A stretch of 64,000 nt of DNA from an uncultured Clostridia bacterium. GTDB taxonomy: Bacteria > Bacillota > Clostridia > Christensenellales > Aristaeellaceae. Both the position numbers and the translations under genes were made by a program. This document shows, one piece after another, positions 1 to 7,720 of the stretch (its first letter is position 1; each line of letters begins with the position of its first letter). The DNA lies in NCBI GenBank assembly GCA_934643825.1, contig CAKUCW010000001.1, forward strand, positions 1 through 64,000. The letters run 5' to 3'. The notes beneath the pieces are model-generated. The model ran no database searches, was not told the DNA's origin, and was given only the letters and a program-made list of their open reading frames with translations.

Positions 1-2
1 GC

Positions 3-242
3 TACTTGTCGGACGGATTCAAGAGAATCTTGGAACAGAATGGTCTTCGCCGTATTCGCTTTCACGATTTGCGCCACACCTGTGCCAGTCTATTGCTCGC
101 GAACAACGTGCCGATGAAAAAAATTCAGGAATGGCTCGGACACAGCGACTTCTCTACTACGGCAAATATTTACGCTCATCTTGACTTTCAATCAAAAATA
201 TCTTCGGCAGAAGCAATGCTGACAGGACTGGATATGGGTTGA
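3..242 (+). CDS. Tyrosine recombinase (phage-type integrase), C-terminal part, cut by window start
   Basis: This is the last 79 codons of a site-specific tyrosine recombinase; the frame is open through the left edge, so the gene begins outside the window. The fragment shows the catalytic C-terminal signature: an H-x-L-R-H-T block (FHDLRHTCASLLL), then a WLGHSD histidine motif, then the tyrosine nucleophile in the segment TANIYAHLD. These enzymes cut and rejoin DNA at att sites and drive integration of phages and integrative elements. The gene ends 71 bases short of a tRNA-Ser and points towards its 3' end, which is the usual arrangement when the tRNA is the attachment site. The local sequence is clearly lower in GC than the genes to the right, as expected for acquired DNA. 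Family assignment is firm; which element it belongs to is unknown. Confidence 0.93.
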   Translation, partial: YLSDGFKRILEQNGLRRIRFHDLRHTCASLLLANNVPMKKIQEWLGHSDFSTTANIYAHLDFQSKISSAEAMLTGLDMG

Positions 243-271
243 TGTACAACATTCTTCTATCCCAAACAATG

Positions 272-303
272 AAAAAAGCCTGACAAAACCTAGTTTTGCC
301 AGA
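272..303 (-). terminator. Intrinsic terminator downstream of tRNA-Ser
   Basis: Read on the minus strand, a 10-bp stem (CTGGCAAAAC with GTTTTGTCAG, one G-T pair) and a 3-base loop are followed by a run of six T. It lies directly after the tRNA 3' end and before the integrase stop codon, so it would end tRNA transcription. Confidence 0.8.
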
Positions 304-313
304 CTTCCTTCTA

Positions 314-406
314 TGGCGGAGACGGTGGGATTCGAACCCACGAGCCCGATAAAAAGAGCTAACAGATTTCGAGTCTGCCCCGTTATGACCGCTTCGATAC
401 GTCTCC
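314..406 (-). tRNA. tRNA-Ser(CGA), intact
   Basis: The minus strand folds as a class II tRNA of 93 bases including an encoded CCA. The acceptor stem is GGAGACG pairing with CGTCTCC, followed by discriminator G and CCA. The anticodon stem CAGA/TCTG holds the loop CTCGAAA with anticodon CGA, reading serine codon UCG. There is a long variable arm, as expected for tRNA-Ser, and a T-loop GGTTCGAATCC. A promoter is not obvious in the 130 bases before it. The 3' end faces the integrase fragment, making this a probable attachment site. Confidence 0.95.
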
Positions 407-546
407 GTAAAATTCCCTCCTCATTGACTCCTTGGAAAAAGGAGAGATAAGAGGAGAGATATGAAGGCACTTTAAGACCTTATTTGATGGGAAAAAACTT
501 AGATATTACTTGAAAATTCGCAAGAGAGCGTTCCAAAAGGATCTGA

Positions 547-588
547 AGATTTCGAGTGCTGCACCTTCGACCACTCGGACAACTCTCC
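547..588 (-). pseudogene. Truncated tRNA-Ser (5' half only)
   Basis: On the minus strand this stretch reads as the 5' half of a second tRNA-Ser: acceptor strand GGAGAGT, a D-arm with GAGTGGTCGAAGG, then the anticodon loop CTCGAAA. The match stops just after the anticodon loop. No variable arm, T-arm or pairing acceptor strand follows. The last 11 bases, ACTCGAAATCT, are identical to the same part of the intact tRNA at 364-374. It therefore looks like one side of an old recombination crossover in a tRNA gene. Confidence 0.8.
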
Positions 589-595
589 ATGAAAT

Positions 596-618
596 GGGTA
601 TCCCTCATCAGGATACCC
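596..618. terminator. Hairpin downstream of htpG
   Basis: An 8-bp perfect stem (GGGTATCC with GGATACCC) and a 7-base loop lie 44 bases beyond the htpG stop codon. The T-tract is weak on both strands, so terminator function for htpG is plausible but not certain. Confidence 0.5.
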
Positions 619-661
619 GTTTATTATAAAGCAAACATCGGGGAAATGTCAAGCAAAACCG

Positions 662-2554
662 TTACATCTGCGCGGCGATGTCAACAATCTCCATCGAACG
701 GCGGATGAACTCGGTCATCTGCTCGGCTTCCAGCGGCTGGCGGCTCAGCTCGGCGAGGTCGTAGAGCTGACGCGCAAGCAGCACGCTGCGCTCATCCTTT
801 TCGCGGGTGGAGAGCTTTTCGATCGTCTTGCTGCGGCTGTTGAGTACGACGTTGTACTTCGCCGGCATGGTGTATTCGCTGTGACCATACAGGCGTCCCA
901 TGTCGTTGAAGCGGCGGGTCTGCTCGTCTTCAATCAGCATGACCGGCACGCTGTCGTTGACCAGCGGCTTGACCTCTACCGCCAGATCCTTGTTGCCGCT
1001 TGCCTCACGCATCAGCTCGGTCAGCTTCTCGGTGTCCAGCACAGGGGCTTCTTCCGAGCTGGTCAGGCTGTCCAGCTCAGCGTCCACGCGGCAGTAGCGG
1101 AACTTGCTCTCCGGATCGGCGCTGTATTCCATGTAGGAAACGAAGTTGACGTCGATCGGCTGATCCAGCACGGCGACGTCGATGCCGCGCTCGGTGAACA
1201 GGCGGATTGCCGCATCCTGACGCGCCGGGTCAGAGGTGTAAACCATCTTATCCGGCAGCTTTTCGCTGTTGCGCTCCTTGTATTCCGCAAGGGTCAGGAA
1301 CTTGCCGTCCGTCGTCTTGAAGAGCAGGCAGTCCTTCATGCGCTCGGCGAATTTCTCGTCGCGCATGACGCCGTACTTGATGAACGGATGGATATCCGGC
1401 CAGAAGCCTTCGTAAGTCTCGCGTTCCGTCTTGAACATGCCCGTCAGACGGTCGGCAACCTTCTTGGTGATGTGGTTGGAGATGCGGCGGACATAGCCGT
1501 CGTTCTGCAGGAAGGAGCGGGACACGTTCAGCGGGAAGTCCGCACAGTCGATGACGCCCTTGAGCAGCATCAGGAACTCCGGAATGACTTCCTTGATGTT
1601 GTCCGCGACAAAGACCTGACCGGAGTACAGCTTGATCTGTCCTTCGATGCCGCCGAACTGCTCCTTGATCTTCGGGAAGTAGAGGATACCCTTGAGCTTA
1701 AACGGATAATCCACGTTCAGATGGATCCAGAACAGCGGATCGTCATACTCGTGGAACACCTTGCGGTAGAACTGCTTGTAGTCCTCGTCCGTGCAGTCCT
1801 GCGGCGCACGGGTATACAGCGGCTGGGTGTCGTTGATGGGCTTCGGTTCTTCCTTCTTTGCCTCGGCAGCTTCGCCGTCCTTGGCTTCGTTGCTGCCCTC
1901 GCCGGTTACCTCGACGTCATCCGCTTTTTCTTCCTTGATTTCTTCAAGGTAAATCGGTACCGACATGAACGAGCAATAGCGGTCCAGCACTTCGCGCACA
2001 CGCCACTGCTCAAGGAACTCGCTTTCCGCTTCGCTGACGTGCAGGGTGATGGTCGTGCCGCGTGTGGTGCGCGTGCCTTCCGTCATGGTGAATGCCATGC
2101 CGTCCTCGCTCTCCCAGCGCACGGGCGTTGCGCCCTCGCGGAAGGACAGCGTGTCGATGGTCACCTTGTCGGCAATCATGAACACAGAGTAGAAGCCCAG
2201 ACCGAAGTGTCCGATAATGCCGGAATTTTCCTTGTCTTCGTTCTTGGCGTATTCCTCCATGAAGGACTTTGCGCCGGAGAAGGCGACCTGGTTGATGTTG
2301 GTCTTGACCTCGTCCTCCGTCATGCCGATGCCGTCATCGATAAAGCGAAGCTCGCGGGCGGCTTTGTCCACCTCAACGTGGATGGAGCAGTTCTGCGCGG
2401 CAGCGCTGTCCACCATGCGGAGCTTGGTGATGGCGTCGCAGCCGTTAGAAACGACCTCGCGGATGAAAATATCTTTATCGGAATACAGCCATTTTTTGAT
2501 GATTGGCATGATGTTTTGCGCATCAATAGAAACATTGCCCTGAATCGGTTCCAT
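662..2554 (-). CDS. htpG: Chaperone HtpG (bacterial Hsp90)
   Basis: HtpG is a homodimeric ATP-dependent cytosolic chaperone. The 630-residue protein has normal family length. The N-terminal GHKL ATPase domain shows DDGIGM at 73-78 and the lid motif GHFGLGF at 115-121; the middle domain follows and the C-terminal dimerisation domain is compact. The charged linker at about 205-250 (rich in E, K, D and A) is longer than in most bacterial HtpG and resembles the acidic linker of eukaryotic Hsp90. The N-box reads VSNGCDA rather than the common ISNASDA. The ATG follows an AGGAGG box. A consensus promoter with a CIRCE operator lies upstream, so repression by HrcA is expected. It stands alone as a monocistronic unit. 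Confidence 0.97.
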   Translation of the reverse strand: MEPIQGNVSIDAQNIMPIIKKWLYSDKDIFIREVVSNGCDAITKLRMVDSAAAQNCSIHVEVDKAARELRFIDDGIGMTEDEVKTNINQVAFSGAKSFMEEYAKNEDKENSGIIGHFGLGFYSVFMIADKVTIDTLSFREGATPVRWESEDGMAFTMTEGTRTTRGTTITLHVSEAESEFLEQWRVREVLDRYCSFMSVPIYLEEIKEEKADDVEVTGEGSNEAKDGEAAEAKKEEPKPINDTQPLYTRAPQDCTDEDYKQFYRKVFHEYDDPLFWIHLNVDYPFKLKGILYFPKIKEQFGGIEGQIKLYSGQVFVADNIKEVIPEFLMLLKGVIDCADFPLNVSRSFLQNDGYVRRISNHITKKVADRLTGMFKTERETYEGFWPDIHPFIKYGVMRDEKFAERMKDCLLFKTTDGKFLTLAEYKERNSEKLPDKMVYTSDPARQDAAIRLFTERGIDVAVLDQPIDVNFVSYMEYSADPESKFRYCRVDAELDSLTSSEEAPVLDTEKLTELMREASGNKDLAVEVKPLVNDSVPVMLIEDEQTRRFNDMGRLYGHSEYTMPAKYNVVLNSRSKTIEKLSTREKDERSVLLARQLYDLAELSRQPLEAEQMTEFIRRSMEIVDIAAQM

Positions 2555-2635
2555 AAAAAAGACCTCCTTTGCGGGGAAGTGATCCCCGCGCTATATGACC
2601 CGGATCAACCGGGAATAAATTCGTTATGCAAGCGT

Positions 2636-2664
2636 ATTGTAACGCGGAGGAGGGAGCCTGTCAA
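2636..2664 (-). promoter_or_regulatory. htpG promoter
   Basis: On the minus strand: -35 TTGACA (2659-2664), 17-base spacer, -10 TACAAT (2636-2641). This is a near-consensus housekeeping promoter about 80 bases before the htpG start codon. Confidence 0.88.
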
Positions 2665-2671
2665 GAGAAAA

Positions 2672-2698
2672 TTAGCACTCAACACAAAAGAGTGCTAA
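2672..2698. promoter_or_regulatory. CIRCE operator (HrcA site)
   Basis: A perfect 9-bp inverted repeat, TTAGCACTC and GAGTGCTAA, separated by 9 bases, equals the CIRCE consensus. It sits 7 bases upstream of the htpG -35 box and about 115 bases upstream of the divergent leuS -35 box, so it most likely acts on htpG. Confidence 0.95.
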
Positions 2699-2813
2699 CA
2701 ATTTTTCGGGCGGTCAGTCTTTTAATCGGAAATCATTTCGGGATTGCCCGCGTGCGCCGGGTGTTGAGATTTTTGCAAACTTGGGCGGAAGCGCAGAAAA
2801 ACGATAAACAGGC

Positions 2814-2842
2814 TTGACATTTTTGCGTGCGTTGGATACAAT
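2814..2842 (+). promoter_or_regulatory. leuS promoter
   Basis: TTGACA (2814-2819), 17-base spacer, TACAAT (2837-2842). Transcription would begin near 2849, just before the T-box leader. Confidence 0.88.
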
Positions 2843-2848
2843 AAACGC

Positions 2849-3137
2849 AGTTTCATCGGCAGGTTTTCGCCTTCCGATGTATGAAATGCGATGATGGGAA
2901 TCAGCGTGCCAAGATGCCTTCAGAGAGCCGGCGGTCAGGTGCAAGCCGGCGGGTCGAAGCGCGGCTTTTCTCCTCCCGGAGCTTCGCGGGCGAAAAACAG
3001 TAGTCCGCGGCGGCGTGACCCCGTGAAAGGTCTTGGCTGTTTAGCCGCTGAGGGCTGCGTTTGCAGCTAAATCAGGGTGGTACCGCGCTTTCGGGCGCCC
3101 CTGTGCATGACTATGGCGTGCAGGGGCGCTTTTTATA
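2849..3137 (+). promoter_or_regulatory. T-box leader, leucine-specific
   Basis: The leader carries the hallmark T-box sequence AGGGTGGTACCGCG at 3074-3087, complementary to an uncharged tRNA acceptor end. It also has the AGAGAGCCGG stem I block near 2914 and a following intrinsic terminator (GCGCCCCTGTGCA stem, T-run) at about 3094-3135. The probable specifier is CTC at 2970-2972, just before CTCCCGGAGC, a leucine codon that fits the downstream leuS. Uncharged tRNA-Leu would stabilise the antiterminator and allow leuS transcription. The specifier position is inferred by eye. Confidence 0.92.
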
Positions 3138-3178
3138 TGCCCCGAAATTCGCCTTTCCCTTGATAAGGAGGTTTACCC

Positions 3179-5590
3179 ATGAGCAAGGCTTATAATCCTG
3201 ATGAGATCGAACTCAAATGGCAAAAGCGCTGGGAGGATGCCCATTGCTTCGAGGCGGAAGCCAGCCACGAAAAGCCCAAATTCTATGGACTGATTGAGTT
3301 CCCGTACCCCTCCGGAGCGGGTCTGCATGTCGGTCATCCGCGCAGCAACACCGCGATGGATATCATTGCCCGCAAGCGCCGCATGGAAGGCTACAACGTG
3401 CTTTTCCCGATCGGCTGGGACGCTTTCGGTCTGCCGACGGAAAACTACGCGATTAAGAACCATGTCCATCCCGCGGGCGTGACCGAGAAGAACATCAACC
3501 ATTTCCGCGAGCAGCTCAAGCGCATCGGTTTCTCGTTTGACTGGACGCGTGAGGTCAACACCACCGACCCGAACTACTTCAAGTGGACGCAGTGGATCTT
3601 CCTGCAGCTTTACAAGCACGGCCTGGCGTACAAGACGGAGATGCCGGTCAACTGGTGCCCGAGCTGCAAGTGCGGTCTTGCCAACGAGGAAGTCGTCGCC
3701 GGCAAGTGCGAGCGCTGCGGCGCGGAGGTCATCCGCCGCGTGAAGAGCCAGTGGATGCTCAAGATCACCGCGTATGCGCAGAAGCTGCTCGAAGGTCTGG
3801 ACGATGTGGATTTCATCGACAAGGTCAAGGTGCAGCAGCGCAACTGGATCGGTCGCAGCGAGGGTGCTGAGGTCGATTTTGCCATCAAGGATACCGATGA
3901 GAAACTCCGCGTTTACACCACCCGTCCGGATACGCTCTTCGGCGCGACCTACATGGTCGTTGCGCCGGAGCATGCGACCGTCGATAAGCTCAAGGACCGC
4001 ATCACCAACTGGGATGATGTTGTCGCCTACCGCGAGGCGGCGGCACGCAAGAGCGATTTTGAGCGCACGGAGCTGAGCAAGGAAAAGACGGGCGTTGAGC
4101 TGAAGGGCATCAAGGCGATTGATCCGGTTGACGGACGCGAGATTCCGGTCTTTATTTCGGATTATGTTCTGGCAACCTACGGAACGGGCGCAATCATGGC
4201 TGTTCCGGCGCACGATACGCGTGACTGGGAGTTCGCCACGAAGTTCGGTCTGCCGATCGTCGAGGTCGTTGCGGGCGGCGAGGACGTGCAGAAAGCGGCG
4301 TATACCGATGTGGAGGACGGCGTCCTGTGCAACAGCGGCTTCCTCAACGGGCTGACCATCGCGCAGGCGAAGAAGACCATCATCGACTGGCTGGTTGAGC
4401 ACAAGGTCGGCGAGCGCAAGGTCAACTACAAGCTCCGCGACTGGGTATTCTCCCGTCAGCGTTACTGGGGCGAGCCGATTCCGCTGGTCAAGTGCGAAAA
4501 GTGCGGCTGGGTTCCGGTTCCGGAAGATCAGCTTCCGGTGCTGCTGCCGGAGGTTGACAACTACGAGCCGACCGATTCCGGCGAAAGCCCGCTGTCCAAA
4601 ATGGATAGCTGGGTGAACACGACCTGCCCGTGCTGCGGTGCGCCCGCCAAGCGCGAAACGGACACCATGCCCCAGTGGGCTGGCTCTTCCTGGTATTTCC
4701 TGCGCTATGCCGATCCGCACTGTGATACCGCGTTGGGACGTTGGGACGAGCTGAAATACTGGCTGCCGGTCGATTGGTACAACGGCGGCATGGAGCATAC
4801 CACGCTGCATCTGCTGTATTCCCGCTTCTGGAACCTGTTCCTCTACGATATCGGCGCGATTCCGAATAAGGAAGCATACAAGAAGCGCACCAGCCACGGC
4901 ATGATTCTCGGCGCGAACGGCGAGAAGATGAGCAAGTCCCGCGGCAACGTCATCAATCCGGACGACACCATCGCCGAAATCGGCGCGGACGCGTTCCGTA
5001 TGTATGAGATGTTCATGGGCGCGTTCGATCAGGCGATTCCGTGGTCTACCGAGGGCGCGCGCGGCTGCCGCCGCTTCATTGAGCGCGTCTGGCGTTTGCA
5101 GGATATGCTGACCGCCGACGAGGGCGTGCGGCACGACATGGAAGCGCCCGTCAACGCGATGATCAAGAAGGTCTCCGAGGACTACGAGCGCATGAAGTAC
5201 AACACCGCCATCGCGGCGATGATGTCCTATGTCAACGAAATCTACGCCCGCGGCGATGTGACCCGCGGCGAACTGCGTGCGCTGCTGCTGTGCCTGAATC
5301 CGGTCGCCCCGCATATCACGGAGGAGATGTGGGAGGTCTGCGGCTTCGGCGAGCCGATTTACAAGCAGAGCTGGCCGACCTACGACGAGACGAAGCTCGT
5401 TGCGGACGAGGTGGAGATTGCCGTTCAGATCAAGGGCAAGGTACGCGGTCGTATCATGGTTCCCGCTACGCTGGGCAAGGACGACGGCGAGAAGCTGCTT
5501 GAGAATGAAACCGTCAAGAAGCTGGTCGGCGACGCGCAGGTGAAGAAGATCATCTTCGTGCCGGGACGTCTGCTGAACATCGTCTGCTAA
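3179..5590 (+). CDS. leuS: Leucyl-tRNA synthetase
   Basis: This class I aminoacyl-tRNA synthetase charges tRNA-Leu in the cytosol. At 803 residues it has the usual bacterial length. The nucleotide-binding HIGH motif appears as HVGH at 50-53 and KMSKS at about 583-587. Between them lie the zinc-type cysteine pairs (CPSCKCG and CERCG), the CP1 editing domain (TTRPDTLFGAT near 245) and a second set of cysteine pairs (CEKCG and CPCCG). The start ATG follows AAGGAGG at a good spacing. Expression is evidently controlled by the T-box leader directly upstream and it is transcribed alone, closed by a strong terminator. Confidence 0.98.
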   Translation: MSKAYNPDEIELKWQKRWEDAHCFEAEASHEKPKFYGLIEFPYPSGAGLHVGHPRSNTAMDIIARKRRMEGYNVLFPIGWDAFGLPTENYAIKNHVHPAGVTEKNINHFREQLKRIGFSFDWTREVNTTDPNYFKWTQWIFLQLYKHGLAYKTEMPVNWCPSCKCGLANEEVVAGKCERCGAEVIRRVKSQWMLKITAYAQKLLEGLDDVDFIDKVKVQQRNWIGRSEGAEVDFAIKDTDEKLRVYTTRPDTLFGATYMVVAPEHATVDKLKDRITNWDDVVAYREAAARKSDFERTELSKEKTGVELKGIKAIDPVDGREIPVFISDYVLATYGTGAIMAVPAHDTRDWEFATKFGLPIVEVVAGGEDVQKAAYTDVEDGVLCNSGFLNGLTIAQAKKTIIDWLVEHKVGERKVNYKLRDWVFSRQRYWGEPIPLVKCEKCGWVPVPEDQLPVLLPEVDNYEPTDSGESPLSKMDSWVNTTCPCCGAPAKRETDTMPQWAGSSWYFLRYADPHCDTALGRWDELKYWLPVDWYNGGMEHTTLHLLYSRFWNLFLYDIGAIPNKEAYKKRTSHGMILGANGEKMSKSRGNVINPDDTIAEIGADAFRMYEMFMGAFDQAIPWSTEGARGCRRFIERVWRLQDMLTADEGVRHDMEAPVNAMIKKVSEDYERMKYNTAIAAMMSYVNEIYARGDVTRGELRALLLCLNPVAPHITEEMWEVCGFGEPIYKQSWPTYDETKLVADEVEIAVQIKGKVRGRIMVPATLGKDDGEKLLENETVKKLVGDAQVKKIIFVPGRLLNIVC

Positions 5591-5601
5591 AAATCATATA
5601 A

Positions 5602-5643
5602 AAATTGCCGCCGCACGGAAATTGAGCCGTGCGGCGGCAATTT
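5602..5643 (+). terminator. leuS terminator
   Basis: A 17-bp perfect stem (starting AAATTGCCGCCGCACGG) with an 8-base loop and flanking A and T tracts lies 12 bases after the leuS stop. It would work in either direction. Confidence 0.9.
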
Positions 5644-6110
5644 ATATTTGTTATTTTACTGGCTTTCTCCGCTCTCGCTTACGCTTTTTGTCTTCAAGCA
5701 AACCGGACATGCGCTCAGCAGGCTGTACGGGCTTTGTTCAAGTTGGTCGGCGGAAAACGCTTCCGGCGCATCGCGGGCGCGTTCGGGAATGGCGGCGCAA
5801 TCGGGGGGCAGCGTGGAAAACTCTGCCGCCATCCTTCTCCGGATAGAGGCGCGTGTCCGCGTCAAGCATCAAAATTGATTCGCTGTATGTGGAAACGGAA
5901 TCCGGCATTTGTTTTATCAACTCAATTGCTTGATGTTTTTAAGACAAATGAATTGACAATTACTACAAAAAAATATACTATATCTGTAAGTAAAACATAT
6001 TTGTAAATATTGTCCTGCTCGCTTTGAAATAGAATCTGGAAGTGAATGTGTGCCGCCAGATTGGTATTGTGAATATGGAAAATGCGTTGAAAAAAGATGG
6101 AGGCAAATTC
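5644..6110. other. Intergenic stretch with a sharp composition change
   Basis: No convincing gene is seen in these 467 bases. The left half (5644-5870) has ordinary high GC with short open frames on both strands. None has a ribosome-binding site or a recognisable motif. The right half (5870-6100) is AT-rich and holds the promoter at 5953-5981 for the ABC exporter genes. The left half might be a decayed gene, but I cannot identify one. Confidence 0.6.
5953..5981 (+). promoter_or_regulatory. Promoter of the ABC exporter pair
   Basis: TTGACA (5953-5958), 17-base spacer rich in A, TACTAT (5976-5981). It lies 130 bases before the first ABC gene within an AT-rich patch. Confidence 0.8.
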
Positions 6111-7715
6111 ATGAAACAGAAGAGCTTGAAACTGTTTAAACCCCATTGGCGAGGACTTCTGCTGACGCTTTTCGCGTCCGCCGCGCTGGTCTTCGTCAAC
6201 ATCGCTCTGCGCCGATATCTGGGCGCAAGTCTGGATGCGGCGCTGAACGGGCAGATTGAGATCGTGCAGATCGCGCTCGTTGGCTTAACGGGGATTGCCG
6301 TCTATGCAGCGCTCAGCGGCGTCAAGACTTACGGCACGCAGCTGCTTCAGCACAGCATCCGAAGCCGCATCTATCACAACGCCTATCGGCAGCTTATCTA
6401 CGGCGAGGGAGATATGCCTTCTCTGGGCGAGCTGACCAATCGGCTCTCCGGTCATGTGACGGAGCTGGTTCAAGCTGTCAATCGTTTCGTGTCCAAGGCA
6501 TCCGGCGATTTCTGCTGCTATGTCTTTGCGTCGCTCGTTCTGGCGATGATCCATCCCGGCGGCGCCGCCGTCATCGTCGGCGTGTCTATCCTGCCGACGT
6601 TCTTCATCCGCGTGTTGAGCCGGCGCGAACAGGATGAGCGCAGGCAGTACATGAAGGAGATGGGGCGGGTCAATCAGTCGGCGTCCGAGGGATTGTACAG
6701 CATGGAATCCGTCAAGGCGAACGCGATGGAGGATGAGTTCTGCGCGGCTTACGGCGCGTCGCTGGAGGAGCTGTATCAAAAGAAAAAGAAGCTGACGAAG
6801 ACTACGACGCTGCTGACCCTGCCGTCCGTGCTCTGCGCGTTCGGCATGCAGGTCACCATTCTGATTGTCGGGGGCTTCCTGACGGCGACGGAGCGCATCA
6901 CCGCCGGCGAGCTGGTGACGATGATCTCGCTGATGTCCTTTATCGTCGATCCCGTGATGTGTCTGGAAAACACGGTGGTCGCGCTCCATGCCTATCGGGT
7001 GTCACTTGACGCGCTGGAAAGCTATCTGGATGAAACGGCTCCGCCGTCGTCAGAAGCCAAACGCCTGACCGGGGATGCCTGCGTCTCGTTCAAAAATGTT
7101 TCCTTTGCCTATCCGGGCGGAAAGGATATCCTGCACGGGATGACTTTCTGCCTGCGCCCCGGGAAGATCCATCTGCTCCGCGGCGCAAACGGTTCGGGCA
7201 AGAGCACGCTCGTGCGCCTGCTCTGCGGCACGCTGCATCCGCAGAAGGGCGATATCGTCCTCATGGGCATCGACGCAAAAACGCTCCAGCCGCAGGATTA
7301 TGAATCGCTCATCGCCGTCATGCCGCAGGAGAATATCCTTCTGGCGGGGACGGTCATGGAGAATCTGCTCCTCTGCCAGCCGACCGCCACACGCGAGCAG
7401 GCGACAGCCGCCTGCCAAAAGGCGGATATCCACGAGACCATCCTGTCCCTTCCGGATGGATATGATACGTATCTGACGGAGAACGGCGGCGTGCTCTCCG
7501 GCGGGCAGAAGCAGCGCATCTCCTTCGCCCGAACGCTCCTGCGCGATGCGCCGATCATGATCTTCGACGAGCCGTCTGCGGCACTGGACGACGCCCGGTG
7601 CGTGCAGATGCACGCCATGCTGGAGGAACTGAGCCGCGAAAAGATCGTGCTGCTGATCACGCATGACGCACGCATGCTCCGCGAGACCGACGACGTGCTG
7701 GAACTGGGGAGGTGA
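6111..7715 (+). CDS. ABC exporter half-transporter A (fused TMD-NBD)
   Basis: A 534-residue half-transporter: an N-terminal type IV (ABCB-like) transmembrane domain of about 300 residues, then one nucleotide-binding domain. Walker A GANGSGKST is near 357, the Q-loop is in MPQEN, the signature LSGGQKQR near 462, Walker B ends IMIFDEPS with the catalytic glutamate present, and the switch histidine is in LITHD. The start at 6111 is chosen because GGAGG lies 7 bases before it; an upstream in-frame ATG at 6042 has no such site. The next gene encodes a second half-transporter 5 bases downstream, so the two probably form a heterodimeric exporter. There is no C39 peptidase domain. The substrate is not indicated by the neighbours. 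Confidence 0.9.
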   Translation: MKQKSLKLFKPHWRGLLLTLFASAALVFVNIALRRYLGASLDAALNGQIEIVQIALVGLTGIAVYAALSGVKTYGTQLLQHSIRSRIYHNAYRQLIYGEGDMPSLGELTNRLSGHVTELVQAVNRFVSKASGDFCCYVFASLVLAMIHPGGAAVIVGVSILPTFFIRVLSRREQDERRQYMKEMGRVNQSASEGLYSMESVKANAMEDEFCAAYGASLEELYQKKKKLTKTTTLLTLPSVLCAFGMQVTILIVGGFLTATERITAGELVTMISLMSFIVDPVMCLENTVVALHAYRVSLDALESYLDETAPPSSEAKRLTGDACVSFKNVSFAYPGGKDILHGMTFCLRPGKIHLLRGANGSGKSTLVRLLCGTLHPQKGDIVLMGIDAKTLQPQDYESLIAVMPQENILLAGTVMENLLLCQPTATREQATAACQKADIHETILSLPDGYDTYLTENGGVLSGGQKQRISFARTLLRDAPIMIFDEPSAALDDARCVQMHAMLEELSREKIVLLITHDARMLRETDDVLELGR

Positions 7716-7720
7716 GCGGA

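Noticed and set aside
881..2698. 605-codon open frame on the plus strand opposite htpG
   Set aside because: It is an antisense frame of a high-GC gene with biased codons. It has no ribosome-binding site and no recognisable domain.
3173..5314. 713-codon open frame opposite leuS
   Set aside because: Antisense shadow of leuS; the leuS strand has all catalytic motifs and the T-box leader.
5644..5870. Possible pseudogene upstream of the ABC exporter pair
   Set aside because: Short frames on the minus strand look protein-like in places, but no family, frame continuity or start signal could be shown.
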